A stretch of DNA of 35,385 nt from Hyphomicrobiales bacterium (GTDB taxonomy: Bacteria; Pseudomonadota; Alphaproteobacteria; Rhizobiales; GCA-2746425): positions 1 through 35,385 of the forward strand of contig NVXB01000001.1 in the NCBI GenBank assembly GCA_002746425.1, in the 5' to 3' direction. Both the position numbers and the translations under genes were made by a program. The notes under the pieces are model-generated. The model did no database searches. It saw nothing but the letters and a program-made list of their open reading frames with translations, and had not been told where the DNA came from. Positions 8,519 through 16,191 of this stretch are shown here, piece after piece (the stretch's first letter is position 1; each line of letters opens with the position of its first letter).

Positions 8519-8770
8519 TATCTTCCTCCAATATTTCGAGCTTCTTCAAATGGCATTTTATCAATTATTTCAATATCGGATACTGTTTCAATCCATGCTC
8601 TAGCGCCACATTTCAATTGATCACCATTATAGACCAATTTAGAGGGACCACTGATAATAACTTCTCTACCATAATAGGTATTGCTTTACAGTATAAACAG
8701 GACGATCTCTACCATCCTTGGTGTTCATAGCAATATGTTGTCTATTCACATGAATAATATGTGGCTTCAT
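8518..8770 (-). pseudogene. Frame-interrupted small ORF
   Basis: Frame 1: MKPHIIHVNRQHIAMNTKDGRDRPVYTVKQYLLW*. Frame 2 continues NTYYGREVIISGPSKLVYNGDQLKCGARAWIETVSDIEIIDKMPFEEARNIGGR*. The frame change is within about 8670-8700. Confidence 0.6.
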
Positions 8771-9000
8771 GACCAATTACTTCTTCTAAATTTAATAATT
8801 GCCATTGCTCTTTCATTAGCTTCAGTAGGATAAAGAGTTTTATCGCGGGTGCTGTCATAAAACTCGCCATCTTTTAAAAATGCAGCTTCTTTTTCCATTT
8901 GCTTTGATGGAAATTGATAAGTGTTATCTGTCATAATTTTGTCCTTCATAATTTTGTCCTTCATGTTTTTGATTCGACCTTGACGATATTTCGTTTCCAA
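8767..9000 (-). CDS. Hypothetical protein
   Basis: ORF track. Confidence 0.45.
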   Translation of the reverse strand: METKYRQGRIKNMKDKIMKDKIMTDNTYQFPSKQMEKEAAFLKDGEFYDSTRDKTLYPTEANERAMAIIKFRRSNWS

Positions 9001-9284
9001 CTGAAAAAAGGAAACCTTAAACCAGTAACTTTAACATCATAAGTTGTATTTAATTTTAATTCATTATAAACATCTGCAGAATTGAATTTAAAAAACAACC
9101 AGCTATCAGTGTTTTCAAATACTTCGCCATCAGTATAAATGATGTATTTACATTCATCGCGATTACATTCACGATCTTTTTCTGTGACAATGATTGTAAT
9201 TTCTTTAGAATTAGTGTATGGATTAATATAAAAAAATCCACCCATAATAATACTTATTACAAGGATATATCCAAGTGTTTTCAT
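8961..9284 (-). CDS. Hypothetical membrane-anchored protein
   Basis: Trimmed start 'MKTLGYILVISIIMGGFFYINPYTNS'. Confidence 0.55.
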   Translation of the reverse strand: MKTLGYILVISIIMGGFFYINPYTNSKEITIIVTEKDRECNRDECKYIIYTDGEVFENTDSWLFFKFNSADVYNELKLNTTYDVKVTGLRFPFFSWKRNIVKVESKT

Positions 9285-9378
9285 TTTAAAATTTCCTATG
9301 TTGAATGTGTGATTTCTTAGTAATTTTGCTTCATCTGCACATAATAGATCCATGTGCAGAGCATCATAAAACCTCTCT

Positions 9379-9675
9379 TTAAACTATATAATAATATGCC
9401 ATGATTTTTTTACGTAGCGAGTTCGCTTCTGGATTATTCTTTAATCCTTCTGGATAAAATTTTAAAAGAGAATTTATTTCTTTAATTAAATACTTTGGTA
9501 CTGTGTGTAAAATATTATCGCCAAGCATTGAATATTTACGCATTTCTTTTTCATTACTAGGATTATCATCATAATAAAACGAATCAACAATTTTATTAAA
9601 TTTGACATATATGTCAAATTGATACTTATTATTAAATGCAATATAACCGTATTCTGGGTTTTGATAAATTAACAT
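9379..9675 (-). CDS. Hypothetical protein
   Basis: ORF track. Confidence 0.55.
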   Translation of the reverse strand: MLIYQNPEYGYIAFNNKYQFDIYVKFNKIVDSFYYDDNPSNEKEMRKYSMLGDNILHTVPKYLIKEINSLLKFYPEGLKNNPEANSLRKKIMAYYYIV

Positions 9676-9715
9676 AATAAATTCCCTTTCATGAGAATTA
9701 TAATATAATTTAGCT

Positions 9716-10168
9716 TTAAAGTAAACTAGAAAGTTTTGATTTTATGAAAAATTTTGCGGCATCCATAGTATACTTTAATGGGATTTTAAACATATCACAT
9801 ATGAATTTAACATTATCATATCGATAGAATTTTTTTGGACAAACAACTATAACTTTTCCTGATTTAGCAAATAAACCAAGTTCAAGTAGTGTTATTGGTG
9901 ATTTTGAATCTTTTAAGAAATTATAGAGAATAATATCAGCTTTATTCTGTGCATCCATTTCCCACATAATTTGATCTGATAATTCTTTAGCACCTGCGTC
10001 AGGGTCCCAATCTTTTCTTCTAGGATTTAGAATAGAAAAATTTTCTTCATTTAATTGATTAGCTAATTTATCCTGCCAATCGACTACTGTGCCATTATCA
10101 ATAGAACCACCCAAAAACACGGAAGGTCCTAATTTTTTGGGTAATTTATCCGGTGCTTCATAAATCAT
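9716..10168 (-). CDS. Nucleoside 2-deoxyribosyltransferase-like protein
   Basis: 'VFLGGSIDNGTVVDWQDKLANQL...LNPRRKDWDPD...WEMDAQNKADIILYNF...ITLLELGLFAKSGKVIVVCP'. Confidence 0.8.
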   Translation of the reverse strand: MIYEAPDKLPKKLGPSVFLGGSIDNGTVVDWQDKLANQLNEENFSILNPRRKDWDPDAGAKELSDQIMWEMDAQNKADIILYNFLKDSKSPITLLELGLFAKSGKVIVVCPKKFYRYDNVKFICDMFKIPLKYTMDAAKFFIKSKLSSLL

Positions 10169-10185
10169 TCTTTAATCCTTTAATT

Positions 10186-10261
10186 TGGTGCCGATACCAA
10201 GATTCGAACTCGGGACCTTCGTATTACAAGTACGCTGCTCTACCAACTGAGCTATATCGGC
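10186..10261 (-). tRNA. tRNA-Thr(UGU), copy 2
   Basis: GCCGATA/TATCGGC acceptor, CGTA-CTTGTAA-TACG anticodon arm, CCA encoded. Confidence 0.92.
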
Positions 10262-10446
10262 TAAAATGGGATATCATCCCCTAAATCTATAGAACAATTG
10301 TATCGATGAAAAAATCCTAAACAAGTGCATTCACACCATTTCTCCTCATGTTCTATTTCTTTTTGTATTTCTTCAATGAAAATTCTTTTAGCTTCCTCAA
10401 ATGATTTAGCTTCTATAAATTTCCCGCATTTAAATCGATAATACAT
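10261..10446 (-). CDS. Hypothetical protein
   Basis: Trimmed to MYYRFKCGKFIEAKSFEEAKRIF...; stop overlaps the first base of tRNA-Thr copy 2. Confidence 0.55.
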   Translation of the reverse strand: MYYRFKCGKFIEAKSFEEAKRIFIEEIQKEIEHEEKWCECTCLGFFHRYNCSIDLGDDIPF

Positions 10447-10456
10447 TATAAAAATC

Positions 10457-10669
10457 CTAATATTGTGATAATTCGCTTTTTGCTTCTTTAATATTTCGAT
10501 ATAAACAATTCCAACACATTGATAAAACTCTAATAACATCTTTATCTTTTTTAAATTTCTTTAGTACACTTCGAAGTTGTTTATTAGACAATTTATCTTT
10601 CGTCCAAGCCAACGGCTGATATTTGCCGTCATCAATTTCTAGTGCAAGAATAAAACAATTTTGTTCCAT
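10457..10669 (-). CDS. Hypothetical protein
   Basis: ORF track. Confidence 0.5.
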   Translation of the reverse strand: MEQNCFILALEIDDGKYQPLAWTKDKLSNKQLRSVLKKFKKDKDVIRVLSMCWNCLYRNIKEAKSELSQY

Positions 10670-10685
10670 AATATATGTCCTCTAG

Positions 10686-10777
10686 TGGCGGAAGAAACAG
10701 GATTCGAACCTGTGGAAGCCTTAAGGCCTCGCCGATTTTCAAAACCGGTGCATTAAACCTGACTCTGCCATTCTTCC
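10686..10777 (-). tRNA. tRNA-Ser(UGA)
   Basis: GGAAGAA/TTCTTCC acceptor, loop TTTGAAA, long variable arm, CCA encoded. Confidence 0.92.
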
Positions 10778-11064
10778 TAATTATAGTTTTCAATACATTC
10801 CCATATTGATTTAATACAACATTTATCGATTTTAGGAAATGTATTGAATTTTAATATTTGTTGTAACATCCATTTCGGTGTTATATCTTCAACTTGCACG
10901 ACTGTATCTGCGTCGGCATGTCCGCTATGAATAATCCAAATTGAGGGTCCGAGCCACCTAACTTCACAACCAATCATTTCTAATGCTATGAGGCATTTAC
11001 GGTGATCTACGGTTTTAAATTTAACATCTAAATCAAGTATGCTCATTTTAATTTCCTTGTTCAA
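10777..11064 (-). CDS. Hypothetical protein
   Basis: ORF track. Confidence 0.55.
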   Translation of the reverse strand: MNKEIKMSILDLDVKFKTVDHRKCLIALEMIGCEVRWLGPSIWIIHSGHADADTVVQVEDITPKWMLQQILKFNTFPKIDKCCIKSIWECIENYN

Positions 11065-11385
11065 TTACCATATGTAATCTTTATAACTCTTTTTGTCACA
11101 AAAAGATATATCATCACGATCTTTATTTATATATCTGTATAAGTCTTGTTTTGTTCTACGACGTATTTTTCTATTTGAATAGTGTTTCTCAACATCACCA
11201 TACATCTTAAATGTTACAGGACAGCCATCTCGTAATGATTCTGCATATTCCTTTATAACATCTTCCAGCGTGGTTTTACGTAAACGTAATCCAAATACAT
11301 ATTTTTCACCTACATTATGTTTTATGTAAGTTTCAATGTTACCATATCCTAAATCAATCCACGATTTTCTATAAGTTCTTGACAT
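11065..11385 (-). CDS. Hypothetical protein
   Basis: ORF track. Confidence 0.55.
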   Translation of the reverse strand: MSRTYRKSWIDLGYGNIETYIKHNVGEKYVFGLRLRKTTLEDVIKEYAESLRDGCPVTFKMYGDVEKHYSNRKIRRRTKQDLYRYINKDRDDISFCDKKSYKDYIW

Positions 11386-11483
11386 TTCTTTCTCCTAATA
11401 ATTAAATTAAAAGATGTCAAGCTCTTTGTAATGTTTCATATTATTTTCCTTTATAAAACAAATTGATTTATAAGTACACTCTT

Positions 11484-12260
11484 TTATTCGTCTATCAGTG
11501 TTATTTCAATCTCTACTGACGTTTTAGTAGTACCAGTAGAGCCTCTTGAATATGCAGTAATTTCAGACATAGGCGGAAATGGACCGCTGGGAGCTTTAGG
11601 TCTAAATTCAGTATAATGTTCAACACCATCATAAAGTTGAATAACTTCATGTGCTTTATAAGGAGGTGCAGTTTGAGTGATATCTGCATTAAAGTAAAAA
11701 ATAAAATCTGCAGTTTTATCAGTATCTGTTGTCATTAGAATATAATCAATAAATCCGCGTTTACCTTTTGGTATAACGAATGAACCAATATGTGCTTTAG
11801 CAAATGCTAAATCATCAATATCAATTTCCGCCCAATCCTCTGATCCTGCTGCATCTTCAATTATAATTGTTCCTGCATGAGAATTTTCATAAGAACCAGA
11901 AGCATACACATCAACATCATGTAATCTTAGAAAAGTATTTACTGTATTTGCTGAAGCTGAAGTTCCTGCTGTATCAATAATTTCATCAATTTCGTCTCCT
12001 GCGATATCAATTCCTCTAAGTCTAATACTTCTAGCTCCTACACCTGCCACAGTATCTGCAGCATTTCCTGCCTTCACTCTAAGTTTAGTAGCTCCAGAAA
12101 TTTGAGGAGTTCTATAAATTCCATTTTCACATATATGCTCAAATGATGTAGGAGTTTGAGTATTTCTACCAAATATATGGTAATCATCAATTCCTTTTAA
12201 TCTTCCGTCAGCCATTAAGAGAGGATAATCAAAATTACTAATATTTCTTAGTTTAGCCAT
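11484..12260 (-). CDS. Putative virion structural/decoration protein
   Basis: Ala/Thr/Gly-rich beta-like composition; preceded by an exact TATAAATA late-promoter match. Confidence 0.5.
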   Translation of the reverse strand: MAKLRNISNFDYPLLMADGRLKGIDDYHIFGRNTQTPTSFEHICENGIYRTPQISGATKLRVKAGNAADTVAGVGARSIRLRGIDIAGDEIDEIIDTAGTSASANTVNTFLRLHDVDVYASGSYENSHAGTIIIEDAAGSEDWAEIDIDDLAFAKAHIGSFVIPKGKRGFIDYILMTTDTDKTADFIFYFNADITQTAPPYKAHEVIQLYDGVEHYTEFRPKAPSGPFPPMSEITAYSRGSTGTTKTSVEIEITLIDE

Positions 12261-12284
12261 AAATTTATTCCTTTTTATTATTAT

Positions 12285-12292
12285 TATTTATA
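12285..12292 (-). promoter_or_regulatory. T4-type late promoter match TATAAATA
   Basis: Exact octamer about 25 nt upstream of the 12260 start codon; a gp55-like gene is in the same window. Confidence 0.6.
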
Positions 12293-12305
12293 ATAAAAAG
12301 GAATA

Positions 12306-12382
12306 TGGTCAGGGACTCGGGAATTGAACCAGCGTCCCAGGCTTCCAAGGCCTATACTTTCACCAGACTAAGCTATACAGAG
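12306..12382 (-). tRNA. Divergent tRNA-Pro(UGG)-like gene
   Basis: Anticodon arm AGGC-CTTGGAA-GCCT, T-loop TTCAATT, 3' GTCCCTGACCA. The 5' acceptor strand CTCTGTA does not pair and the T-stem has mismatches. Confidence 0.55.
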
Positions 12383-12388
12383 AAATAT

Positions 12389-12464
12389 TGGAGTTATTGA
12401 CAGGACTCGAACCTGCATAATACGGATTTGCAATCCGTTACCTAACCAATTCAGTCACAATAAC
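12389..12464 (-). tRNA. tRNA-Cys(GCA)
   Basis: GTTATTG/CAATAAC acceptor, ACGGA-TTGCAAA-TCCGT, CCA encoded. Confidence 0.92.
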
Positions 12465-12467
12465 AAT

Positions 12468-12543
12468 TGGTCCCGAGTATAGGATTTGAACCTATCCTTC
12501 CTGATCCACAATCAAGCGTGCTAACCAGCTAACACTATCTCGG
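12468..12543 (-). tRNA. tRNA-His(GUG)
   Basis: Anticodon arm CTTGA-TTGTGGA-TCAGG, T-arm ATAGG-TTCAAAT-CCTAT, CCA encoded. Confidence 0.85.
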
Positions 12544-12783
12544 TAATAATTTTATAACAAATGAACCTTTATGAAAATCTTCATGGATTTCTTTTATATA
12601 CGGTTTAAATACAGGATTACTCATCCATCGTTCAAATTCTTTTTTCATTTTTCCACTTCTACCAGTAATAATTTTAACTGTTTTCTTACCACTCAGGGCA
12701 TGAATTTTTATGAAACTTAAAGTTAAATTATATCCTTGTTGCACTGTTTTACCATGTAAATCCATAATATAATGTAATGACAT
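12535..12783 (-). CDS. Smr-domain small protein
   Basis: 'MDLHGKTVQQGYNLTLSFIKIHALSGKKTVKIITGRSGK'; stop overlaps the tRNA-His 5' end. Confidence 0.7.
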   Translation of the reverse strand: MSLHYIMDLHGKTVQQGYNLTLSFIKIHALSGKKTVKIITGRSGKMKKEFERWMSNPVFKPYIKEIHEDFHKGSFVIKLLPR

Positions 12784-12848
12784 ATTATTCTCCTATTGTT
12801 GTTTCTAAAATATTATAATCAAATTTTCAGGGGAAGTACACTGATACT

Positions 12849-12936
12849 TGGTCCGTTTAGAGGGAGTCGAACCCCCACAGCATTAAGCCACTGATTTACA
12901 GTCAGCTAGTCTCGCCACATGACTAGGTGTAAACGG
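12849..12936 (-). tRNA. tRNA-Tyr(GUA)
   Basis: CCGTTTA/TAAACGG acceptor, loop CTGTAAA, long variable arm, CCA encoded. Confidence 0.9.
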
Positions 12937-12968
12937 TTATTTTCAAAGATCCTGTCCGAAGACATTAA

Positions 12969-12999
12969 AAAACCCTCTAAAATTTCTCTTAGAGGGTTG
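12969..12999 (-). terminator. Rho-independent terminator
   Basis: Minus strand AACCCTCTAAGAGAAATTTTAGAGGGTTTTTT. Confidence 0.8.
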
Positions 13000-13021
13000 A
13001 TTTATTAGAAAGCTAACTTAC

Positions 13022-13096
13022 TTAATCGCAGCCATCGTTCCCCTCTGTATGCCCTGTAGAGCACGGATATAAAGGATGTGATGTATAATTAAGCAT
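13022..13096 (-). CDS. Candidate 24-aa small protein
   Basis: MLNYTSHPLYPCSTGHTEGNDGCD*, between an exact TATAAATA (13117-13124) and a strong terminator. Confidence 0.35.
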   Translation of the reverse strand: MLNYTSHPLYPCSTGHTEGNDGCD

Positions 13097-13116
13097 ATTT
13101 TTTCTTTCGTTTTATT

Positions 13117-13124
13117 TATTTATA
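13117..13124 (-). promoter_or_regulatory. T4-type late promoter match TATAAATA
   Basis: Exact octamer on the minus strand upstream of the 24-aa ORF. Confidence 0.5.
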
Positions 13125-13250
13125 GTAAAAAACCAGTAATTGGTTTAATTATGTTGGATCAACTGGTGTTGGATCAAATGTCGGATTTTCACAGACAGCA
13201 AGAGCTGCAGATGACATAAATAGTGCGTAGTGATTTCATTTTATTTAAAT

Positions 13251-13324
13251 TGGCAAGAATAATAGGACTCGAACCTATATTTGCGATTTTATAAATTGCT
13301 GTTCTTCCATTGAACTATATTCTT
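13251..13324 (-). tRNA. tRNA-like gene, anticodon read as AUA (uncertain)
   Basis: AAGAATA/TATTCTT acceptor, D-stem GTTC/GAAC, T-arm ATAGG-TTCGAGT-CCTAT, CCA encoded; anticodon arm GCAAT-TTATAAA-ATCGC with a central A-C mismatch. Confidence 0.7.
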
Positions 13325-13327
13325 ATT

Positions 13328-13726
13328 TTAATTATTTATAGACTTAGCGATAGTAGATGCTAATTTACCATCATAAAGTCCTCCATAATTCTCTTTTAAA
13401 TACTTCATTCGCATTCCCATATTATTAAGTTCGGGGTTATCCTGAAATATTCTCATAATTCCTGCTTCATTCATTTGAGTAGGAATTAATTTCGTTAACA
13501 ACTCTACTTCAAGAGTGTTATTCATTTCCTCTGATTTTGCTTTGATTGATTTAACTAAAGCAACAATTTTAATGTTTGGATATGTTTTTTTAACACCATC
13601 CATAGTCATTAATTTGTTTTCGATTTCACCAATTAAATAAGAATATAAAGCAATTTCTTCTTTATTCTTGTCTTTGCGTGCTTGTAAATATGTTTCTTTA
13701 ATTATATTGTACATTATATTCCTCAT
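13328..13726 (-). CDS. GatB/YqeY-domain protein
   Basis: 'LQARKDKNKEEIALYSYLIGEIENK...VALVKSIKAKSEE...LLTKLIPTQMNEAGI'. Confidence 0.7.
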   Translation of the reverse strand: MRNIMYNIIKETYLQARKDKNKEEIALYSYLIGEIENKLMTMDGVKKTYPNIKIVALVKSIKAKSEEMNNTLEVELLTKLIPTQMNEAGIMRIFQDNPELNNMGMRMKYLKENYGGLYDGKLASTIAKSINN

Positions 13727-13870
13727 TATTTCATTAAATTAAAAACATAGCTCCTAAAATAATAAGACAAATTAATCCAAATATCATCTCAAACAAATTA
13801 TTCTTCTTTATCTTAGAAAGTTCAGATTTATAAAAGCTATACATTAATATGGCATTATCCCCAATAAATA

Positions 13871-14233
13871 GTGGAAGTTGATTTGGTTATAAGGTTCAAC
13901 TTCCAAAACCTCAAACAATCAATTAAGATTAAGCAGCAAGAGCCACTGTTTCAAAATTATCATTACTTGCATTTAAGTTTGCATTTACGTTTTTAGAACT
14001 ATTTCGCATTCTACGCGGTATTCTCCATTTTCCTATTCAATATCAATCGATCCCATGTCATCCCCATCAAAGATACACTGCTCAGACTCAATTCTCTGTT
14101 TTGACTAAAAAAAGATTTATACGTTAAACAATTACGTAGAATCTAAGAAACTTTCTTTAGACAGTGTATCCATGGTGGAGATGCCGGCTTCGAAGCCGGG
14201 TCTTGATCATCTTTCAGTCTACTTCACTGAATA
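13871..14233 (-). ncRNA. ssrA: Two-piece circularly permuted tmRNA
   Basis: Acceptor piece first (minus strand): ...GACCCGGCTTCGAAGCCGG-CATCTCC-A-CCA (CCA at 14173-14175). After 107 nt, coding piece GGGGATGACATGGGATCG (from 14065) with tag GCA AAC TTA AAT GCA AGT AAT GAT AAT TTT GAA ACA GTG GCT CTT GCT GCT TAA = ANLNASNDNFETVALAA*. GGGGATG/CATCTCC pairs (one G-U). Confidence 0.9.
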
Positions 14234-14238
14234 CATAT

Positions 14239-14246
14239 TATTTATA
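14239..14246 (-). promoter_or_regulatory. T4-type late promoter match TATAAATA upstream of the permuted tmRNA
   Basis: Exact octamer ending a few nt before the acceptor piece. Confidence 0.55.
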
Positions 14247-14369
14247 TACTACAATCATTCTAATGTAAACTAAATTATAAGCAAAAATAATAAAATAATC
14301 CAACCCCAGTGTAGTGTAATAACACTAGTCAATTTCAATATAATCAATATGATTAATAGTGTATTATAG

Positions 14370-14750
14370 TCAAATTGCATTATTTAAAATTTCCACTTTG
14401 TGAATATAAGAAGCAGGTACTTTGTCTAATTCATCTTTAGCCATTGTTGTTTCTACAATACTAATGGCCTGAAGGTTTTTATTTTCTTTACCGAGAAGAA
14501 GATAAGTAGCATCATCAAATAAATGAACAAAGACTTTATATTGTTCTTCATATAAAGTTGTCAATCTAATGGCGAGATCTCCTAAACGAAATGATGCTGG
14601 CGAAACTACATCATGGCGACTGATTTGATATTCAATAAGATTATTGTTACATAGATAAAGAGCATCAATAACATAAATGCTATTATTCATTAAAATTTTA
14701 TCGCCCAATTGAATATTTTTAAGTTCATCATTAGTCATCATATTCTCCAT
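14370..14750 (-). CDS. Hypothetical protein
   Basis: ORF track. Confidence 0.55.
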   Translation of the reverse strand: MENMMTNDELKNIQLGDKILMNNSIYVIDALYLCNNNLIEYQISRHDVVSPASFRLGDLAIRLTTLYEEQYKVFVHLFDDATYLLLGKENKNLQAISIVETTMAKDELDKVPASYIHKVEILNNAI

Positions 14751-15046
14751 TATAAATTATAAATCGCTTCAATAATTAAATCATCCATTAACGATTCAGT
14801 TTCACTATCATAATAGTATTCTATTATTCCATCATCGTACACTGTTTTTTTACAATTTTTCACTAAACCTGATGCTGCTAAAGATTGATATAACTCAATT
14901 TGCCAACCACTATTTCCAAATGGTCGTTTTGCAGAAAAACTCTCGCCTTGAATCCAAAGACTACATAAAAGTTTTTTAAGATAATCACGAATTCTTTCAG
15001 CCTCAGCATCATTTTCTTCTATCATTTTAACATCTAAAATATTCAT
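14750..15046 (-). CDS. Hypothetical protein
   Basis: ORF track. Confidence 0.55.
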   Translation of the reverse strand: MNILDVKMIEENDAEAERIRDYLKKLLCSLWIQGESFSAKRPFGNSGWQIELYQSLAASGLVKNCKKTVYDDGIIEYYYDSETESLMDDLIIEAIYNL

Positions 15047-15420
15047 CTTACATATTTCCCAATCACTTCTATTTCATCATCAGATAATTTATTTAAAATT
15101 TTATCAATTTCTTTGATATTCTTTTTCCAGGCTTTCATTCTTTGTTTATTTTTCTTTTTAATTTCTTTCCATTTATCCTTCAAGAACTTGTCTAAAATTA
15201 CACCTGTACCTCCACATCTGTCACACGGGACTTTTCTTACACAGAGTTTATAGCCTTCATATGGGTCTCGTTCATTTTCATCATAATCTAAACCCTTGCC
15301 AAGGCAATGAGAGCAGACACGTTTTAATGTTTGTGGCAACACTGTCGTATGATTATTTTCTATTTGTTCGAATGTTTTAAAACAAATATATGGTGCTGGT
15401 GGATAAAATTTATTTCTCAT
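15043..15420 (-). CDS. Protein with DnaJ-type CxxCxGxG zinc motifs
   Basis: 'CSHCLGKG...CDRCGGTG'. Confidence 0.65.
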   Translation of the reverse strand: MRNKFYPPAPYICFKTFEQIENNHTTVLPQTLKRVCSHCLGKGLDYDENERDPYEGYKLCVRKVPCDRCGGTGVILDKFLKDKWKEIKKKNKQRMKAWKKNIKEIDKILNKLSDDEIEVIGKYVR

Positions 15421-16184
15421 TTTGGCTCAAATCCTCGTTTATTATGATCAAAATTGTTCGGAACACCGCCATTTAAACTTCCTGCATTTTTACGAGGTGG
15501 CAAATAATCAAACCGTGCTCTGCAAGTTTTAAGCATTTTACTTCTGTAAATGTCATTTACTAGAACACAATCGTGATGGTAAAACCTGCCATATAAATAA
15601 TCATCAGAATAATTTGAAAGAACATCACCAGCCTCGAGAATCATTTGAATACGATCTTGTGTATTTTTATCATTCAATTCCGAATGGGAATAATGTAATT
15701 GTGCAATGCCAGTAATACCATTTTTATAACAATCTAAATAACGCCATAAAAAAATTCTTTCTGCGTCTGCATATTCATGTATGCCAAAAACTCTACAATC
15801 AAAATAAGCTTTATTATAATCCAAAGCAAAGTTTGATGTAAAAATAGAAGCAATAATGCTATTCATTTTATGAAGTTTTCCACCACAATAATACTCAAAA
15901 AACTCATTACCTGATGCTGCACATAGAAAAGTAATTTCGTCACTCTGTGAATAAATTGCACAAGCGCCAATTTCTTTAGCAGTCGCTAATGCAGCTTTAT
16001 CTAAAGAATTTGCTAAATTTTCACTATAAGGTTTTTTAAAGTTTTTAGTAAATTTTGAAAACTTTTTGCCATCAATTCTGATAGCAAGAAAAGGTGATTC
16101 ACCTGGATCTACTCTGTAGGATGTATATTTTTCTTCTAGCGATTTACAATAATCACCTAACGATTGTCGCATCATAATCTCCAT
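15417..16184 (-). CDS. Thg1-like protein (tRNA-His guanylyltransferase / 3'-5' polymerase family)
   Basis: 'FLAIRIDGKKFSKFTKNFKKPYSENLANSLDKAALATAKEIGACAIYSQSDEITFL...HKMNSIIASIFTSNF' matches Thg1 RIDGxxF...F..KPxD / QSDE signatures. Confidence 0.85.
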   Translation of the reverse strand: MEIMMRQSLGDYCKSLEEKYTSYRVDPGESPFLAIRIDGKKFSKFTKNFKKPYSENLANSLDKAALATAKEIGACAIYSQSDEITFLCAASGNEFFEYYCGGKLHKMNSIIASIFTSNFALDYNKAYFDCRVFGIHEYADAERIFLWRYLDCYKNGITGIAQLHYSHSELNDKNTQDRIQMILEAGDVLSNYSDDYLYGRFYHHDCVLVNDIYRSKMLKTCRARFDYLPPRKNAGSLNGGVPNNFDHNKRGFEPK

Positions 16185-16191
16185 AATAAAT

